In this document: positions 43,049-45,093 of the stretch, piece by piece
Position numbering within the stretch: the stretch's first letter is position 1
How the letters are laid out: each line of letters starts with the position of its first letter
Source of the DNA: Burkholderiales bacterium
GTDB lineage: Bacteria > Pseudomonadota > Gammaproteobacteria > Burkholderiales > Burkholderiaceae_C
NCBI GenBank assembly: GCA_028872015.1
Contig: JAGWLO010000025.1
Location: forward strand, 1 to 45,093
Direction of reading: 5' to 3'
Length of the DNA stretch: 45,093 nt
Position numbers and translations under genes: made by a program
The notes under the pieces: model-generated
Seen by the model: the letters and a program-made list of their open reading frames with translations, nothing else
Database searches by the model: none
What the model was told of the DNA's origin: nothing

Positions 43049-45093
43049 ATGAAGCACCTGGCCCGGCTGCTGCCCCAGCGCCTGTTCTGGCGCGTGGCGC
43101 TGGGCTCGCTGGTGCTGCTCGTGCTGCTGCAGGCGGCCGTGTTCTGGCTGCTCAGCACCCGCATCCAGGACAACGCCCGCACCCGCCTGGCCGCCGAGCT
43201 GAAGGTGGCCGAAGGCATCTGGCACACCGAGCTGCAAAGCCGCGCCCAGACGATGCTGCTGGGCACCACGCTGCTGGCGCGCGACAGCGGCTTCGTCGCC
43301 GCGGTGGGCAAGCGCGACGCCCAGACCACGGCCTCGGCGCTGGACAACCAGCGCGACCGCATCGGCGCCGATGCCGCCGCCGCCTTCGGCCAGGACCTGC
43401 AGGACCTGGCGCCGACCGAAGACGGCGCACGGCCGCAGCAGCAGGCGATGCGCCGCGCGGCGGCGCGCTTCCTGCACGACGGCCGGCGCGTCGCCATCGA
43501 GCTGGTGGGCAGCACGCCGTTCCAGTTCGTCACCGCGCCGCTGCCCCCGCAGGTCAACGGCGGCGCGGTGGTGATGGGCTTTCGCATCGACCAGCCGCTG
43601 CTGGACGTGGTCAAGGCCAAGTCGCTGGCCGACATCGCCATCGTGACCTGGCTGCCGGGGCGCCGCGCCACCATCGACGCGGCCACGCTGGACGGCGCGC
43701 AGCGGGCCGGGCTGCTGGCGCAGGCCGCGCAGCCCGGCTTCTACGCCCGCATGGGCGGCACGGGCCAGGACGGCCGAGCGGGCGGCGGCGATCTGCTGCT
43801 CGGCCCCGGCGACTCGCGCCTGCCGCTGGGCGTGGCGCTGGGCACCGGGCTGCCGGCGCAGGTGCTGCTGCTGGGCTCGCTGGACCAGGCGATGCAGCCC
43901 TACCAGGCGGTGATGTCGCGCTTCCTCGTCATCACCGCCGGCGGCGTGGTGTTGTTCTTCCTGGGCAGCCTGCTGGCCGCGCGCTGGGTGACCACGCCGC
44001 TGACCTCGCTGGCCAAGGCGAGCGAGAAGCTGGGCCGGGGCGACTACGCCGCGCCGATCCCGTACACCGAGCGCAACGACGAGACCGGTGACCTGGCCAA
44101 GGCGCTGGACCACATGCGCACCAGCATCGACGAGCAGCAGGCCGAGATCCGGCAGCTGGCCTACTGGGACCGGCTCACCGGTCTGCCCAACCGGGCCCAG
44201 TTCAGCGACGCCCTGCGCAGCGCGATCGCCGCCGCTGGCACCGCGCCGGTGTCGGTGGTGATGCTGGACCTGGACCGCTTCAAGCACGTCAACGAGCAGC
44301 TCGGCTATGCCTTCGGCGACCGCCTGCTGCAGGGCGTGGCCGAGCGCCTGAACGGCCAGACCGTGCGCGAGGGCGACCTGGTGGCGCGGCTGTCGGGCGA
44401 CGAGTTCGCCCTGCTGCTGCCGGGCAGCACGGCCGCGGCCGCGCTGGCGGTGGCCGAGCGCGTGGCCGACGTCTTCCGGCTGCCCATGACGCTGGACGAC
44501 CACACGGTGGATATCGCGGCCAGCTTCGGCGTGTCGTGCTGGCCGGACCACGGCCCCGACGCCGACGTCCTGCTCAAGCATGCCGAGCTGGCCATGTACG
44601 AGGCCAAGCGCACGGCGCGCGCGATGCTGGTGTACGACCCCTCGATCGACGCCGGCAGCGAACGTTCGCTGTCGCTGCTGTCGGAGCTGCGGCAGGCGCT
44701 CGAGCAGGGCGAACTGCGGCTGTTCCTGCAGCCCAAGGTCGCGCTGGCCAGCGGCCGCCTCACCGGCGCCGAGGCGCTGGTGCGCTGGCAGCACCCCACG
44801 CGCGGCATGGTGCCGCCGATCGAGTTCATCCCCTTCGCCGAGCAGACCGGCATCGTGCGCGAGCTCACGCTGTGGATGCTCGAAGCCACCGCCAGCCAAT
44901 GGCCGGCGCTGCGCGCGCTGGGCCTGCACACGGTGTCGGTGAATCTGTCCACGCGCGACCTGCTCGACCAGGAGCTGCCGTTCAAGATCGCGGCCATCAC
45001 GCTGCGCCACGGCATGCCGCCGCAGGCGCTGTGCCTGGAGATCACCGAGAGCGCGATCATGGAGGACCGCCAGCGCGCCGAGGCCACGCTGGC
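43049..45093 (+). CDS. Membrane GGDEF-EAL cyclic-di-GMP protein (C-terminus beyond window)
   Basis: 681 residues are visible. The order is: helix 14-36; a periplasmic sensor domain (about 37-290, Cache-like by size and position); helix 290-312; a HAMP linker (about 313-360); GGDEF domain (371-530) with YWDRLTGLPNR and the active loop SGDEF (449-453); inhibitory I-site R440-x-x-D443; and an EAL domain with EALVRW (575-580), VNLSTRDLL and LEITESAIMED, cut at the edge. The first Gly of GGDEF is Ser, which some active cyclases tolerate. The EAL half looks intact, so net phosphodiesterase or dual activity is plausible. Its sensor faces the same compartment as the preceding cupredoxin. Confidence 0.93.
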   Translation, partial: MKHLARLLPQRLFWRVALGSLVLLVLLQAAVFWLLSTRIQDNARTRLAAELKVAEGIWHTELQSRAQTMLLGTTLLARDSGFVAAVGKRDAQTTASALDNQRDRIGADAAAAFGQDLQDLAPTEDGARPQQQAMRRAAARFLHDGRRVAIELVGSTPFQFVTAPLPPQVNGGAVVMGFRIDQPLLDVVKAKSLADIAIVTWLPGRRATIDAATLDGAQRAGLLAQAAQPGFYARMGGTGQDGRAGGGDLLLGPGDSRLPLGVALGTGLPAQVLLLGSLDQAMQPYQAVMSRFLVITAGGVVLFFLGSLLAARWVTTPLTSLAKASEKLGRGDYAAPIPYTERNDETGDLAKALDHMRTSIDEQQAEIRQLAYWDRLTGLPNRAQFSDALRSAIAAAGTAPVSVVMLDLDRFKHVNEQLGYAFGDRLLQGVAERLNGQTVREGDLVARLSGDEFALLLPGSTAAAALAVAERVADVFRLPMTLDDHTVDIAASFGVSCWPDHGPDADVLLKHAELAMYEAKRTARAMLVYDPSIDAGSERSLSLLSELRQALEQGELRLFLQPKVALASGRLTGAEALVRWQHPTRGMVPPIEFIPFAEQTGIVRELTLWMLEATASQWPALRALGLHTVSVNLSTRDLLDQELPFKIAAITLRHGMPPQALCLEITESAIMEDRQRAEATL

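Overview
The window is a gene-dense stretch of a high-GC Gram-negative chromosome. Codon third positions are almost always G or C. The atp operon order (I-B-E-F-H-A-G-D-C), the split three-gene pnt transhydrogenase and the protein sequences point to Betaproteobacteria, order Burkholderiales, probably the Rubrivivax/Leptothrix/Comamonadaceae neighbourhood. That placement is inferred from protein character, not from a search. I see no tRNA, rRNA, CRISPR array, prophage or insertion-sequence transposase.

Positions 1-6124 (minus strand) hold a carbon monoxide module: rcoM, a one-component haem PAS-LytTR CO sensor, then coxM-coxS-coxL, a form I aerobic CO dehydrogenase whose large subunit carries the AYRCSFR active-site loop, then coxD and the start of coxE, which runs off the left edge. 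rcoM starts 32 bp after atpC, with no visible terminator between them. Positions 6157-13507 (minus) are the complete F1Fo ATP synthase operon atpIBEFHAGDC. CO oxidation feeds electrons to the respiratory chain, so the sensor, the electron-donating enzyme and the ATP synthase sit together on one strand.

Positions 13659-28572 are housekeeping and accessory metabolism: a DsbD/ScsB-type thiol reductase (plus); a translationally coupled trio of FAD oxidoreductase, SMP-30 lactonase and GlpD (minus); pntAA-pntAB-pntB with an amidase and rsmE (plus); a YidB-like protein; an orphan branched-chain-type binding protein; and an MFS carrier with a TANGO2/NRDE protein (minus).

Positions 28819-37484 hold a TonB-dependent receptor with a textbook terminator, a class-A-like serine hydrolase, a possible frameshifted gene remnant, a lipoprotein alpha/beta hydrolase divergent from purC, an AstE-like metallohydrolase overlapping purC, a small unknown protein and mnmA. 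Positions 37583-42302 are a Liv-type ABC importer in the order livG-livF-livK-livH-livM, with a small hairpin element and a 22-bp duplication at the livG/livF junction. Positions 42401-45093 pair a periplasmic cupredoxin-like protein with a membrane GGDEF-EAL protein that runs off the right edge.

The strongest candidates for follow-up are the rcoM-cox module fused to the tail of the atp operon, with phased TTnnnG motifs upstream of coxM; the livG/livF mini-element and the Lys-to-Arg change in the LivF P-loop; the C-rich, G-poor leader between atpB and atpE; and the cupredoxin/c-di-GMP pair.
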